DNA of 64,000 nt from QFOX01 sp044237845 (lineage in GTDB: Bacteria > Pseudomonadota > Alphaproteobacteria > Rickettsiales > UBA3002): the NCBI GenBank assembly GCA_044237845.1, contig JBIIEL010000002.1, forward strand, positions 61,882 to 125,881, written 5' to 3'. Of the stretch, positions 17,311 through 24,688 are shown piece after piece. A program made the position numbers and the translations under genes. Under the pieces are notes generated by a model. That model was not told the DNA's origin. It did no database searches and saw only the letters and a list, made by a program, of their open reading frames with translations. How positions within the stretch are numbered: position 1 is the stretch's first letter; the number at the start of each line of letters is the position of its first letter.

Positions 17311-17388
17311 CCCCGCTCCTTGCGTGAGGCGAGGGCATGAGCGCCGCGTCGCGGTCTTGTGAATATTATTATAAATCAGGAGTGTAGC

Positions 17389-17766
17389 ATGGCTCGTATT
17401 GCCGGCGTTAATATTCCTTCTGCCAAACGCGTCGTGATTGCACTGACGTATATCCATGGCATTGGGAACGCGAAAGCGAAAGAAATCATTGAAAAAGCGG
17501 ATATCGGGCTCGCGCGTCGCGTGGCGGACCTGACCGAGCTCGAAGTGAGCCGTCTGCGTGAAATTATCGACGCCGATTATACGGTGGAAGGCGATCTGCG
17601 CCGCGAAACCAGCGTGAACATCAAACGTCTGATGGATCTGGGCTGCTACCGTGGCCTCCGTCATCGCAAAAAACTGCCAGTACGCGGTCAGCGTACGCAT
17701 ACCAACGCGCGTACGCGTAAGGGTAAAGCAGTGGCGATTGCCGGTAAGAAAATGGTGACGAAGTAG
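17389..17766 (+). CDS. rpsM: 30S ribosomal protein S13
   Basis: 125 residues from the ATG at 17389 (TCAGGAG upstream). MARIAGVNIPSAKRVVIALTYIHGIG, YRGLRHRKKLPVRGQRTHTNARTRKG in shorter pieces (RGLRHRKKLPVRGQRTHTN) and the helix-two-turn-helix region are diagnostic. S13 contacts the P-site tRNA and the 50S subunit. First gene of a unit with its own promoter. Confidence 0.98.
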   Translation: MARIAGVNIPSAKRVVIALTYIHGIGNAKAKEIIEKADIGLARRVADLTELEVSRLREIIDADYTVEGDLRRETSVNIKRLMDLGCYRGLRHRKKLPVRGQRTHTNARTRKGKAVAIAGKKMVTK

Positions 17767-17877
17767 TTGTCCGTTGACAGCCCTTAGTCGTTAGGAAACA
17801 GAAATTTTAGGAGGGTGATTTAGAAGTGATGTTTGGGGGTCTTAAGACTCGCAATGCGCAACTAAACACTAAATATT
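17767..17877 (+). other. rpsM-rpsK spacer with a displaced Shine-Dalgarno
   Basis: This 111-base gap holds a very strong Shine-Dalgarno sequence (TTAGGAGGGTGATT, near 17808-17821), but the S11 start is about 57 bases further on and has only AT-rich sequence (AACACTAAATATT) before it. The strong site is instead followed by GTG/ATG codons at 17826/17829 opening an out-of-frame reading frame that runs across the rpsK start to 18068. It may be a leader or a coupling ORF. Confidence 0.5.
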
Positions 17878-18288
17878 ATGGCGAAAGCACAAACCAAAAA
17901 AGGCGCTGCCAACGAGGCAGTCAAGAAGAAGGATCGCAAGAACGTGCCAAACGGCGTCGTTCACGTGAACGCGAGCTTCAACAATACCATCATCACCATC
18001 ACCGACCCGTTTGGCAACGCAATTGCGTGGTCGAGCAGCGGTGCCAACGGCTTCAAGGGCTCGCGTAAATCGACTCCGTATGCCGCGCAGATGGCCGCAG
18101 AAGTTGCAGGCAAAAAAGCGCAGGAACATGGCATGCGCACGGTAGAAGTGCTCGTAAAAGGCCCGGGCGCGGGTCGCGAGAGCGCACTGCGCGCGCTGGC
18201 TGCGGTTGGGTTTAATGTGACCAGCATTAAGGACATCACGCCGGTACCGCATAACGGCTGCCGTCCGCCGAAACGCCGCCGCGTCTAA
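17878..18288 (+). CDS. rpsK: 30S ribosomal protein S11
   Basis: 136 residues. GVVHVNASFNNTIITITDPFGN, SSGANGFKGSRKSTPYAAQMAA and the carboxy end PHNGCRPPKRRRV are diagnostic. S11 forms part of the platform near the E site. The ATG at 17878 is the only start that gives the full fold because an in-frame stop lies at 17863-17865. It has no adjacent ribosome site (see the spacer entry). Confidence 0.98.
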   Translation: MAKAQTKKGAANEAVKKKDRKNVPNGVVHVNASFNNTIITITDPFGNAIAWSSSGANGFKGSRKSTPYAAQMAAEVAGKKAQEHGMRTVEVLVKGPGAGRESALRALAAVGFNVTSIKDITPVPHNGCRPPKRRRV

Positions 18289-18341
18289 CGCTGCTGCCAA
18301 CGGGTATCAATTTTTACGGATCATCGAAAACGGGGAATTAC

Positions 18342-19367
18342 ATGAGCGCATTACTCAACAAAAACTGGAAAGACCTGATTAAGCCAACCAAACTCGACGT
18401 GAAACCAGTGGTGGGCGATGCCCGCCGTGCTACGGTAGTGGCCGAGCCGCTCGAGCGTGGCTTTGGGATTACGCTGGGTGTGGCGCTGCGTCGCATCCTG
18501 CTCAGCTCGCTGCAAGGCGCGGCTGTGACCAGCATCAAAATCGAAGGCGTTCAGCATGAGTTCTCGGCGATCCCGGGCGTGCGTGAGGACGTGGTAAACA
18601 TCATCCTCAACGTGAAAGACCTGAAGCTGAAGGCGCACTCGACGGATCGTAAGCGCATGGTGCTGAAATCGAACGAAGCAGGCGAAGTGACCGCCGGCAT
18701 GATCCAGACCGATTCGGATGTGGAAGTGCTCAACAAAGACCTCGTGATCTGTACGCTCGACAAAGGCGCCAGCATCAACATGGAACTGATCGTGGAAGTG
18801 GGCAAAGGCTACGTGCCTGCCTCGCAAAACCGTCCGAGTGACGCGCCGATCGGTCTCATTCCGGTGGATGCGCTGTTCTCGCCGGTGGAGAAAGTGTCCT
18901 ACAAAGTGGAAAACGCACGCGTAGGCAACCGTACCGACTACGACAAACTGACGCTCGAACTCGAGACCGATGGCTCGGTGGCGCCAGACGATGCGGTGGC
19001 ACTCGCGGCTCGCATCCTGCAAGACCAGGTGCAGCTGTTCATCAACTTCGAAGACGCAGCAGAAGTGAACGTGAAATCGGCCGAGGAAGAACTGAAATTC
19101 TCGCCATACCTGCTCAAGAAAGTTGACGAGCTCGAATTGTCTGTCCGTTCAGCGAACTGCCTGAAAAACGACAATATCGTCTATATCGGTGATCTGGTGC
19201 AGAAGTCGGAGAGCGAAATGCTCAAGACCCCGAACTTCGGTCGCAAGTCGCTTAACGAAATCAAGGAAGTGCTGAACAATATGGGTCTGCGCTTCGGTAT
19301 GGAGGTCGCTTCGTGGCCGCCGGAGAATATCGAAGAACTGGCGCGTAAATTTGAAGATCCGTACTAG
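18342..19367 (+). CDS. rpoA: DNA-directed RNA polymerase subunit alpha
   Basis: 341 residues. The amino-terminal dimerisation domain (FGITLGVALRRILLSSLQGAAVTSI, then the EFSAIPGVREDVVNIILN segment) and the carboxy-terminal domain (LSVRSANCLKNDNIVYIGDLVQKSE) that contacts UP elements and activators are both complete, joined by a linker near residue 240. ELARKFEDPY ends the protein. Between rpsK and rplQ as usual; rpsD is not in this cluster, as in other alphaproteobacteria. Confidence 0.99.
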   Translation: MSALLNKNWKDLIKPTKLDVKPVVGDARRATVVAEPLERGFGITLGVALRRILLSSLQGAAVTSIKIEGVQHEFSAIPGVREDVVNIILNVKDLKLKAHSTDRKRMVLKSNEAGEVTAGMIQTDSDVEVLNKDLVICTLDKGASINMELIVEVGKGYVPASQNRPSDAPIGLIPVDALFSPVEKVSYKVENARVGNRTDYDKLTLELETDGSVAPDDAVALAARILQDQVQLFINFEDAAEVNVKSAEEELKFSPYLLKKVDELELSVRSANCLKNDNIVYIGDLVQKSESEMLKTPNFGRKSLNEIKEVLNNMGLRFGMEVASWPPENIEELARKFEDPY

Positions 19368-19390
19368 GTCCGGGTCAAAGGGAGTAGAAC

Positions 19391-19810
19391 ATGAGACACC
19401 AAGTAGCAGGGCGCAAGCTCAACCGTACCGCGTCGCACCGTAAGGCAATGTTTGCCAACATGGCGTGCGCGCTGATTAAACACGAGCAGATCTTCACGAC
19501 GCTGCCGAAGGCGAAAGACCTTCGTCCGATCGTTGAGAAGCTGGTCACCGCTGGCAAAAAGGGCGACCTCGCGGCACGCCGTTTGCTCATCGCGCGTCTG
19601 CGTGACGAGAAAATGGCCGAGAAAGTACTCTCCGTGCTTTCGAAGCGTTATGCTGAGCGCAAGGGCGGCTACATCCGCGTGCTGAAAGCGGGCTTCCGCT
19701 ATGGCGATGCGACCCCGATGGCAATCATCGAGTTCGTTGACCGTGACGAAAGCGCCCGTGGCCAGGATTCGGGTCCGGTGGAAGTGACCGGCGAAGAAGT
19801 GGCTGCATAG
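19391..19810 (+). CDS. rplQ: 50S ribosomal protein L17
   Basis: 139 residues. MRHQVAGRKLNRTASHRKAM, ALIKHEQIFTTLPKAKDLRP and the RRLLIARLRDEKMAEKV segment are diagnostic, followed by an acidic carboxy end. Last gene of the superoperon; a terminator begins 30 bases downstream. Confidence 0.99.
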   Translation: MRHQVAGRKLNRTASHRKAMFANMACALIKHEQIFTTLPKAKDLRPIVEKLVTAGKKGDLAARRLLIARLRDEKMAEKVLSVLSKRYAERKGGYIRVLKAGFRYGDATPMAIIEFVDRDESARGQDSGPVEVTGEEVAA

Positions 19811-19839
19811 GCTGCGGATTCAATATCCGCGAATAATAG

Positions 19840-19868
19840 AAAAAGGCCACCGTTTGGTGGCCTTTTTT
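19840..19868 (+). terminator. terminator of the ribosomal superoperon
   Basis: Stem 19840-19851 with 19856-19867 (core GGCCACC/GGTGGCC, GTTT loop) followed by T residues. A smaller hairpin, GCGGAT/ATCCGC, lies just before it at 19814-19830. Confidence 0.92.
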
Positions 19869-19884
19869 GTTGCGCCGCTCATTA

Positions 19885-19951
19885 TCCCCTCACCAAATCG
19901 CTTAAGGGGCGATTTGGCTCCCCCGCAAGGGGGAGCAGGCAGGTGGAGGGT
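19885..19951. repeat. intergenic palindromic repeat (CCCTCAC... type)
   Basis: Two adjoining perfect hairpins: CCAAATCGC/GCGATTTGG (19893-19901, 19909-19917) and GCTCCCCC/GGGGGAGC (19917-19924, 19929-19936), flanked by CCCCTCACC and GGTGGAGGG. The second hairpin resembles the element at 28411-28521, so this is a dispersed family. Confidence 0.7.
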
Positions 19952-19961
19952 CCGAGTGCCA

Positions 19962-19979
19962 TTGTCATAAAACTGTAAC
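19962..19979 (+). promoter_or_regulatory. PhoB-box-like site 1
   Basis: TTGTCAT-AAAA-CTGTAAC: two heptamers at 11-base spacing, matching the PhoB half-site pattern CTGTCAT. A TTATAC hexamer at 19996-20001 could be the -10. The same 17 bases occur again at 22395-22412. The first start codon downstream is that of the small membrane protein at 20163. Confidence 0.6.
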
Positions 19980-20001
19980 ATATATTCACTTGTTTTTATA
20001 C

Positions 20002-20011
20002 GGGGGGGGGG
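20002..20011 (+). repeat. G10 homopolymer at the presumed transcription start
   Basis: Ten consecutive G, directly after the putative -10 TTATAC, so the start of transcription would fall inside it. It is the only homopolymer of this length that I noticed in the window. Such tracts can change length by slippage. Confidence 0.7.
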
Positions 20012-20162
20012 TAAACTGACCTTGTACCCTTGCTATTTCTTTGTCTTCATTTTGAAACAAAGGATGTGTCTGTGATACCGGATGCAGAAAACCGCTGTGT
20101 CTGTATTGTTTCATCGCCAATGGATAAACGGGTAACACCGCCGGAGGCTTAAATTTAAAGGA
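20012..20162 (+). other. untranslated leader of the small membrane protein
   Basis: About 150 bases without a convincing gene. It contains a GAAACAA...TTGTTTC inverted pair and two copies of GTGTCTGT, so it may be a structured leader. A GGAGG occurs near 20142, too far from the ATG at 20163 to be its ribosome site; AAAGGA directly before the ATG is the likely one. Confidence 0.35.
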
Positions 20163-20369
20163 ATGAAAAAAATAGGAAAAAATTTAATGGAGACACCGTT
20201 CTGGGTCTTTTTGGCAGTGATGCTTTTGGGCGTAATTACATGCCCACAGCATCACCACCACAATCTCAGCGACTGGGCGCTAAACCCAAGCGCTGGGGAT
20301 CACATTACAGGCGCAGGTCTATTCCTCGCCTGCGTGAAAGGTGTCGCGCATTTGCTCATAAAAAAATGA
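20163..20369 (+). CDS. small membrane protein downstream of a PhoB-like box
   Basis: 68 residues. After MKKIGKNLMETPF comes one hydrophobic segment (WVFLAVMLLGVIT, 13-25) and a CPQHHHH cluster that could bind metal; a second, weaker hydrophobic stretch follows near the carboxy end (AGLFLACVKGVAHLLI). AAAGGA precedes the ATG. No family recognised. It has its own regulatory region and ends in a 12-pair hairpin overlapping the stop codon, then a clear terminator, so it is probably a one-gene unit. Its shortness lowers confidence, but the tidy flanks favour a real gene. Confidence 0.6.
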   Translation: MKKIGKNLMETPFWVFLAVMLLGVITCPQHHHHNLSDWALNPSAGDHITGAGLFLACVKGVAHLLIKK

Positions 20370-20377
20370 GCAAATGC
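20348..20377. other. perfect hairpin over the stop codon
   Basis: GCATTTGCTCAT (20348-20359) pairs with ATGAGCAAATGC (20366-20377) around a six-A loop; the TGA of the small gene is in the second arm. On the minus strand the loop would be T-rich. It may protect the mRNA end. Confidence 0.6.
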
Positions 20378-20385
20378 CGAAAACT

Positions 20386-20437
20386 GGCTTATCTATGAAT
20401 CCTTCACGGGAAGAAATAGATAAGCCATTTCTTTTTG
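20386..20437 (+). terminator. terminator of the small membrane protein gene
   Basis: An 11-pair perfect stem, GGCTTATCTAT (20386-20396) with ATAGATAAGCC (20416-20426), is followed by ATTTCTTTTT. The loop is long (19 bases) but the T-rich tail is good. Confidence 0.7.
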
Positions 20438-20612
20438 CTTCTGCGTGCCACAAGAATGTATGCACGCTCTTTGGTATTCTTCTTGACACCCAACCCACTC
20501 AAAAATAGAGCTAAATCAGGTGCGCGCAAGTTGCTCACACGGCGTGCATTTCGCGCTTTGCGTGGGCTGTTTTGCTGTGCTACAAACCCGGTTTCGTGCT
20601 GGTTGAGCGAGT

Positions 20613-20632
20613 GGATTCCCGCGAATGACGGG
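20613..20632. repeat. minimal copy of the GATTCCC...GAATGACGG repeat
   Basis: GGATTCCCGCGAATGACGGG contains the outer arms seen in larger palindromes at 24542, 37539 and 40809, with no inner stem. It lies in the gap before pccB (20438-20721), in which I see no convincing gene: a frame at 20435-20674 crosses this repeat and reads like non-coding DNA. Confidence 0.5.
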
Positions 20633-20721
20633 TGGAGAGGTTTCGCCCGAACAACGAGCAGAGGTGGCGCTTAACAGTGGTTCGAATCACGAATCACGAA
20701 CAACGATAACGACGAGGACAC

Positions 20722-22260
20722 ATGAACGCTGTTGCGATTGTGAAAGAACTTGAACTCAAGCGCGAGGCTGCGCGTGTTGGTGGCGGGCAATCCCGCATCA
20801 ATGTGCAGCATGACAAGGGCAAACTCACCGCCCGCGAGCGCCTCGAAGTGCTGCTCGACCCGGATTCCTTCGAGGAATACGACATGTTCATGGAGCATCG
20901 CTGTGTGAACTTCGGCATGGAGAAAAACAAAATCCCCGGCGATGGCGTGGTGACGGGGCAAGGCACCATCAACGGCCGCCTGGTGTTTGTATACAGCCAG
21001 GATTTCACTGTGCTTGGCGGCTCGCTGAGCGAGAATAACGCCCGCAAAATCTGCAAAGTGCAGGATATGGCCATGAAAATGGGCGCGCCGATTATCGGCC
21101 TGAATGACTCCGGCGGTGCGCGGATTCAGGAAGGCGTGGATTCGCTGGCGGGTTTCGCGGAAATTTTCCAGCGCAATGTGCTGGCCAGTGGTGTGATCCC
21201 GCAAATCTCGGTGATCATGGGGCCTTGCGCCGGTGGCGCGGTTTATTCCCCCGCGCTGACGGATTTCACCGTGATGGTGCGCGGCAGCAGCTATATGTTC
21301 GTGACCGGCCCGGAAGTGGTAAAAACCGTGACGCACGAGGAAATCACACAGGAAGAACTCGGCGGTGCTGACATGCACGGCAAACATACCGGCGTGGCGG
21401 ATATGGTCTATGACAACGATATCGAGGCGCTGCTACAAGTGCGCCGCCTGGTGAATTTCCTGCCGCTCAGCAGCCGCGACAAAGCGCCCATGCGTCCGAC
21501 GGAAGACCCCGCCGATCGCGTGGAAATGGGCCTCAACAGCGTGATTCCTGACAACGCCAACAAGCCCTACGACATGTTCGAGGTGCTGAGGCGCGTGGTG
21601 GATGAGGAGGATTTCTTCGAAATCTCGCCGGATTACGCGAAGAATATCATCGTCGGCTTCGCGCGGATGGAGGGGCACACAGTGGGCTTCGTGGCCAACC
21701 AGCCGATGGAACTCGCAGGCTGTCTTGATATCGACGCCAGCCGCAAAGCCGCGCGTTTTGTGCGTTTCTGCGATGCGTTCAATATCCCGATTGTCACCCT
21801 TGTCGATGTTCCGGGCTTTTTGCCGGGCAGCTCGCAGGAGCATAACGGCATCATCCGCCACGGCGCGAAGCTGCTTTATGCTTACGCCGAGGCGACCGTG
21901 CCGAAAATCACCGTCATCACCCGCAAAGCCTATGGCGGCGCGTATATCGTGATGGGCAGCAAACATCTGCGCAACGACATGAACTATGCGTGGCCATCCG
22001 CCGAAATCGCGGTGATGGGGCCGGAAGGCGCAGTGGAGATTATTTTCAAAGGCAAGCTGAAGGGTAAGGACGAAGTGGATGCGGCGGTGGAAAGCTACCG
22101 CGATAACTTCGCGTCGCCCTTTGCCGCCGCTGGGCGTGGGTATCTGGATGATGTGATTCGTCCGCAGAACACACGCTGGCGCATTTGCCGCGCGCTTGCC
22201 ACCCTGCGCAACAAGGAACTCAGCAACCCGAAAAAGCGGCATGATAATCTGCCGCTGTAG
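20722..22260 (+). CDS. pccB: propionyl-CoA carboxylase beta subunit (carboxyltransferase)
   Basis: 512 residues, usual length. It transfers the carboxyl group from biotin to propionyl-CoA, giving methylmalonyl-CoA. Both halves of the carboxyltransferase fold are present, with the glycine-rich acyl-CoA site GLNDSGGARIQEGVDSLAG and IMGPCAGGAVYSPALTDF, and in the second half VDVPGFLPGSSQEHNGIIRHGAKLLYA shown here in part as VDVPGFLPG and RKAYGGAYIVMGSKHL. The D-rich substrate loop and the ending RHDNLPL fit PccB better than methylcrotonyl carboxylase. pccA lies 2.4 kb downstream on the same strand, split off by one orphan gene. Confidence 0.95.
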   Translation: MNAVAIVKELELKREAARVGGGQSRINVQHDKGKLTARERLEVLLDPDSFEEYDMFMEHRCVNFGMEKNKIPGDGVVTGQGTINGRLVFVYSQDFTVLGGSLSENNARKICKVQDMAMKMGAPIIGLNDSGGARIQEGVDSLAGFAEIFQRNVLASGVIPQISVIMGPCAGGAVYSPALTDFTVMVRGSSYMFVTGPEVVKTVTHEEITQEELGGADMHGKHTGVADMVYDNDIEALLQVRRLVNFLPLSSRDKAPMRPTEDPADRVEMGLNSVIPDNANKPYDMFEVLRRVVDEEDFFEISPDYAKNIIVGFARMEGHTVGFVANQPMELAGCLDIDASRKAARFVRFCDAFNIPIVTLVDVPGFLPGSSQEHNGIIRHGAKLLYAYAEATVPKITVITRKAYGGAYIVMGSKHLRNDMNYAWPSAEIAVMGPEGAVEIIFKGKLKGKDEVDAAVESYRDNFASPFAAAGRGYLDDVIRPQNTRWRICRALATLRNKELSNPKKRHDNLPL

Positions 22261-22394
22261 GGCGTTTTTGTCGTTGATTGGTTAGTTGCCAGGGGTGGGA
22301 AAGTTTCTTCGGCCACCCACACCGCGATTGATTCACAGGAAAAACCAATATGTTAACTTAATCTTAACCCTTTTGGGGTAGGGTGGGGATGTAA

Positions 22395-22412
22395 TTGTCA
22401 TAAAACTGTAAC
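22395..22412 (+). promoter_or_regulatory. PhoB-box-like site 2
   Basis: TTGTCAT-AAAA-CTGTAAC, identical over all 18 bases to site 1. It is 70 bases before the GTG start of the large orphan at 22483; TATATT at 22436-22441 is a possible -10. A perfect 18-base identity in two otherwise unlike intergenic regions is strong internal support. Confidence 0.65.
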
Positions 22413-22482
22413 TATTATTAACGCCTTGCTCGAGGTATATTCGGCTTAGGAGTTTTTTAATACAATTTTGAAGGAGTGTACC

Positions 22483-24399
22483 GTGGCTAAATTCGACATC
22501 AACAGCGCAGAAGGCCAAGAGCTGGTAGAAAAACTTGCCAAGGAAGTGATCGAAGCAGGTGAGTGGCAGAATATGCGCGAAGGAGAGAATATTGTTCTCT
22601 CGCTGAGTGGTGCTGGCTATGAGGTGCCGCAGGATAAGAAGGCGCGCAACGAGTTCGGCCATAAGATGATGGCGCTGCGCGAGGCGGTACAAGCCCGTGT
22701 GGAAGAGGTGGTGAATGCGCCGATATATGGCGAAGAGAAGCCCGATAGCCACAAGGTGCCGCTTACCTTCCAGATTAACACGACCCCGGAAGCAGTAACC
22801 TCGCCGAAACTGACGCCGTATTTCGGCGGACTGAACCTGAAGAAATGGGCAGTAGCTGCGGGCCTTCTCGGCTTTGTGCTGACAGAGGTGAGTTGTAAAA
22901 AGAACTATGTTGATTTGGAAGTGCCAGTTCCGTGTCAGGATTGTTACACGGATCATATTAAAATCGGGTCAACGGGCGTTTTCTATGGCCCGAGCAATGC
23001 GTTAACTGTAGCGCAGGCTTCGGCGCTTGGAGTATATAAGGATGGCGTTATTTTTAATGCGGGTGAACACTCGCAAGCGGATCTGCATGGCGCGCCGGGT
23101 ATATCCTATTTCTCGCCTGTTACGCTGGGCGGTGGCGATTTGGGTACTAACGCCATTTACAAAAAAATCAAAGAGATCGACTCGATTGGGTTAGCTGCAG
23201 GTGACCCTTCTAAATATGGGTTTATCCGTGACGCAAGCGGTAATACGCTGAAGAGCACGTTTAATGGTACTTCGCCGGTGATCAACTATCTGAACCCGGA
23301 AGTGCAGAAGATTCTCCATGATTTCGGCGTGAAGAAGATTAAAGAAGGCAACGATGGCGCGGTGGTGGATGAAACCGATATCTGGCTGTATTATATCGAC
23401 CTTGCTAATCAGGGGCTGACCCAGACCCAGCCGAATATTGCCAACAGTGTGGAGACGATTGCCAATCTCTATCATGGCATCGCGACTGACTATGTGAAAT
23501 ATAGCAAAGACACGTTGAAGGAGAAGGATCCGAGCAAGGGGCTATCGCTTCTGAGTGGGATTCAGCCCGGCAAGTTTTTGCCGATTCCGATCTCTGACCC
23601 TAACAAATTGACGGAACTGGCGGCGCAGATCTGGCGCAAAGCACCGAGCTGTCGATTGATTCTTGAATCGCGCGCGTATGCAGAGCCGGGTGTTCCTCAG
23701 AATGTTGATTACGAGAAAACTGTATTCCAGCAATTGGGTGATGTTGCCAAGCTGCGCCAAGACCTGACGGCAGGGCCGGATGGGTACCCCGTGCTGACGA
23801 TCTGGATGATGGAGCCGGCGATCCGTCAGGGCAACAGCTTTGACTATAAGACGCCTGCGGTGGGCACCGCTGAATGGTGTAACCGGGCGATGCAGCATAT
23901 CCATTCGGTGGCGCCGAATGTGAAGGTACATTTCAAGATCAACATTATTCCGACGCTGGCGCCGGACTATAAGTTCTTCGACCACCAAAACCGCGATGTG
24001 TTCCCTGAGAACTTCAAGCTCAAGACGGATTCGACGCTTAAGAATCTCGGGGTGACGTTTAACGATTACAAGGTGCCGGTACCGGTATTAGATTATAAAC
24101 TTCTTCCTGAGAAAGAGAACGGGAAGCAGGATGCTCAGATGTATGCAAAGCAAGAGATGCAGACGCGTACGATGATGGAGATGACGTTTGATCCACTCAA
24201 GAAGTCAGTTGAGGATGCCACTCGTGGTGCTAACGCTGCCGACGCGATGATGGCACAAACCAAGTCGTTCAAGGAGAAGCTTGGTAGAGACGATGGGTCT
24301 GCCGCGGCCGAGATTACGGCGAAGCTGAAAGCTGGCTATACTGCGCAGCGCAAGGCAGAGAAGGCTGAAGCTGCGGGTAAACAAAACGGCATCGCGTAA
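22483..24399 (+). CDS. membrane-anchored TIM-barrel (glycoside-hydrolase-like) orphan
   Basis: 638 residues from the GTG at 22483, six bases after a perfect AAGGAG; an in-frame TTG at 22468 is less likely. Residues 1-118 are soluble and charged; 121-137 form one membrane segment (WAVAAGLLGFVLTEV) followed by a cysteine; the rest should lie outside the membrane. The part 163-480 reads like an (alpha/beta)8 glycosidase: GVFYGPSNA, YGFIRDASGNTLKST, INYLNPEVQKIL, DGAVVDETDIW (acidic residues after a strand) and VHFKINIIPTLAPD. This resembles endo-polygalactosaminidase-type (GH114-like) domains, but the match is by pattern only. The carboxy 100 residues are helical and Lys/Ala/Met-rich. It sits between pccB and pccA behind a PhoB-like box, and has its own terminator, so it is a separate transcription unit. 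Confidence 0.6.
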   Translation: MAKFDINSAEGQELVEKLAKEVIEAGEWQNMREGENIVLSLSGAGYEVPQDKKARNEFGHKMMALREAVQARVEEVVNAPIYGEEKPDSHKVPLTFQINTTPEAVTSPKLTPYFGGLNLKKWAVAAGLLGFVLTEVSCKKNYVDLEVPVPCQDCYTDHIKIGSTGVFYGPSNALTVAQASALGVYKDGVIFNAGEHSQADLHGAPGISYFSPVTLGGGDLGTNAIYKKIKEIDSIGLAAGDPSKYGFIRDASGNTLKSTFNGTSPVINYLNPEVQKILHDFGVKKIKEGNDGAVVDETDIWLYYIDLANQGLTQTQPNIANSVETIANLYHGIATDYVKYSKDTLKEKDPSKGLSLLSGIQPGKFLPIPISDPNKLTELAAQIWRKAPSCRLILESRAYAEPGVPQNVDYEKTVFQQLGDVAKLRQDLTAGPDGYPVLTIWMMEPAIRQGNSFDYKTPAVGTAEWCNRAMQHIHSVAPNVKVHFKINIIPTLAPDYKFFDHQNRDVFPENFKLKTDSTLKNLGVTFNDYKVPVPVLDYKLLPEKENGKQDAQMYAKQEMQTRTMMEMTFDPLKKSVEDATRGANAADAMMAQTKSFKEKLGRDDGSAAAEITAKLKAGYTAQRKAEKAEAAGKQNGIA

Positions 24400-24423
24400 G
24401 CGTTCCCTCTCATTCACCTAACC

Positions 24424-24451
24424 AAAACGGGGGCTTCGGCTCCCGTTTTTT
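24424..24451 (+). terminator. terminator of the TIM-barrel orphan
   Basis: AAAACGGG (24424-24431) pairs with CCCGTTTT (24442-24449) through an inner GC-TTCG-GC tetraloop, followed by T residues. Confidence 0.9.
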
Positions 24452-24541
24452 ATGTCTGTGGTGCGGGTGGTGCGCGCTTCGTCATCGCCCGAGTTTGCTC
24501 TTGAGGTAAACTATAGGGCGATCCACACGACAAAGGGAGAT

Positions 24542-24604
24542 GGATTCCCCTATAATTTTTGACAGGCATTGGAATGCCTATCAAAAATTCGGGGAATGAC
24601 GGGG
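24542..24604. repeat. dispersed palindrome with variable core
   Basis: Outer arms GGATTCCCC and GGGGAATGACG enclose a long inner stem, AATTTTTGACAGGCATT opposite AATGCCTATCAAAAATT, with one mismatch. The same outer arms enclose different inner stems at 37539 and 40809. It lies in the gap 24452-24688 before pccA, which holds no gene that I can support. Confidence 0.7.
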
Positions 24605-24688
24605 TGGGGGCGGCATACGATATAAGGTTGCACCCGCGCCCGTTTTTCTTTAGTCAGTAGCGCTGATTAAACCAATACACAGGCAGAC

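Noticed and set aside
17774..17779. TTGACA between rpsM and rpsK as a promoter
   Set aside because: No acceptable -10 at 15-19 bases; more likely chance.
17826..18068. 80-residue frame overlapping rpsK as a real protein gene
   Set aside because: Most of it lies out of frame in a conserved gene; kept only as a possible leader frame in the findings.
20435..20674. 79-residue frame before pccB
   Set aside because: It spans a dispersed repeat (GATTCCCGCGAATGACGG), starts within a terminator tail and has no ribosome site or known motif.
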